DNA of 64,000 nt from Kwoniella bestiolae CBS 10118 (lineage: Eukaryota > Basidiomycota > Tremellomycetes > Tremellales > Cryptococcaceae). The translations under genes were made by a program, and so were the position numbers. The notes under the pieces are model-generated. The model did not search any database. It saw only the letters and a program-made list of their open reading frames with translations, and was not told the DNA's origin. The stretch covers positions 8,202,001 through 8,266,000 of the forward strand of contig NC_089241.1 in assembly GCF_000512585.2 (NCBI RefSeq), in the 5' to 3' direction. Each line of letters opens with the position of its first letter. The first letter of the stretch is position 1. Of this stretch, positions 63,498 through 64,000 are shown one piece after another.

Positions 63498-64000
63498 CTA
63501 CTGACTACCTCCCTGCCCCTGACCCTCCCCTCCCTCAACCTTATTCCTCTTCAACAACCTCTGCAACCTCTCCATCGTTGCCGATCTACTCTCCTTCTCC
63601 CTCAACCTCTCCTGCGCTTCACCCCTTGTCCTCTCCCGCCTAGGTCCACCAAGGTTCAACTCGTCCTGCCAACCCCCTTGTAGACTATTCAACCTACTCT
63701 CACTGCCCACCCATTCTCTCGATCCCACTTCTCCTAACCCCTTCTCACTCTCACTCTCAATCTCCGTGATGGACAAATCAACGTCGAATCGGAAAGTATC
63801 AAGCGGAGAAGGCTGGTTCGCACTGGACTGTCTCCATTTGCCACTAAGTCTGGGTCCAGAGTATCTACTTTCGTTCAGAGCCAGTACGCTTGGAGGTGTG
63901 GAACCCATCTCTGCTCTGTTGATTCTGAATTTACCTACTCCCGCCGAGTTGTTTGATCTAGTATAATCCGTCTGGTCGATCGAACTGTTCATATATGTAG
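63498..64000 (-). CDS. 3' part of an unidentified gene (5' end outside window)
   Basis: Open frame of at least 164 codons ending at the TGA at 63498. The product is polar: SVLALNESRYSGPRLSGKWR, DTFRFDVDLSITEIE, then an Arg/Glu-rich likely coiled coil (RERTRGEAQERLREKESR, MERLQRLLKRNK) and a Gly/Gln-rich end. A Met at 63992 opens the frame. An acag at 63977-63980 (minus sense) could instead be a splice acceptor, so the true start may be beyond the window. Family not recognised. Confidence 0.5.
   Translation of the reverse strand, partial: TYMNSSIDQTDYTRSNNSAGVGKFRINRAEMGSTPPSVLALNESRYSGPRLSGKWRQSSANQPSPLDTFRFDVDLSITEIESESEKGLGEVGSREWVGSESRLNSLQGGWQDELNLGGPRRERTRGEAQERLREKESRSATMERLQRLLKRNKVEGGEGQGQGGSQ

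Overview
This window is nuclear DNA from an intron-rich basidiomycete yeast. The short introns with GTRNGT donors and CTRAY branch points, and the families present, fit a tremellomycete such as Cryptococcus or Kwoniella best. That placement is inference; no rRNA or other species marker is in the window. Gene models below were spliced by hand. Each joined model closes in frame except where stated.

Left arm (1-34,200), conserved housekeeping genes: SUB2 mRNA-export helicase (minus, cut by the window start); a very long SNF5 chromatin-remodelling subunit (plus); an OCH1-like GT32 mannosyltransferase (minus); an ArfGAP (plus); HIS7 imidazole-glycerol-phosphate synthase (plus); a conserved protein of unknown function (minus); acetyl-CoA synthetase (minus); exocyst SEC5 (minus); and an EEIG1/EHBP1-type NT-C2 protein (minus). 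They cover RNA export, transcription, glycosylation, histidine synthesis, acetyl-CoA supply and secretion, with no operon-like logic.

Middle (about 34,200-46,000), accessory island: seven intronless minus-strand ORFs of about 180-240 residues lie head to tail. They are highly diverged but share a layout: a helical N-terminus, a W-T-x-x-[DEQ]-[FY] motif near residue 50-90, and a C-terminal [FM]-x-[DGI]-[YW]-[LIV] motif. I recognise no known family. One copy carries a single-base frameshift. This is the most likely undescribed system here: a young tandem family in a genome where every neighbouring gene is intron-rich.

Right arm (46,000-64,000), conserved again: a type II membrane SGNH-like protein (plus), LSC2 succinyl-CoA ligase beta (plus), a conserved fungal protein of unknown function (minus), a family-16 protein-lysine methyltransferase (plus), an EutQ-like cupin (minus), a phosphatidylserine-decarboxylase-like enzyme (minus), a DHX33-like DEAH-box helicase (minus) and the 3' part of an unidentified gene (minus).

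Gene-structure oddities include an 8-nt and a 10-nt microexon, a probable start codon split by an intron, a 547-nt intron in SUB2, and a 13-nt terminal coding exon.
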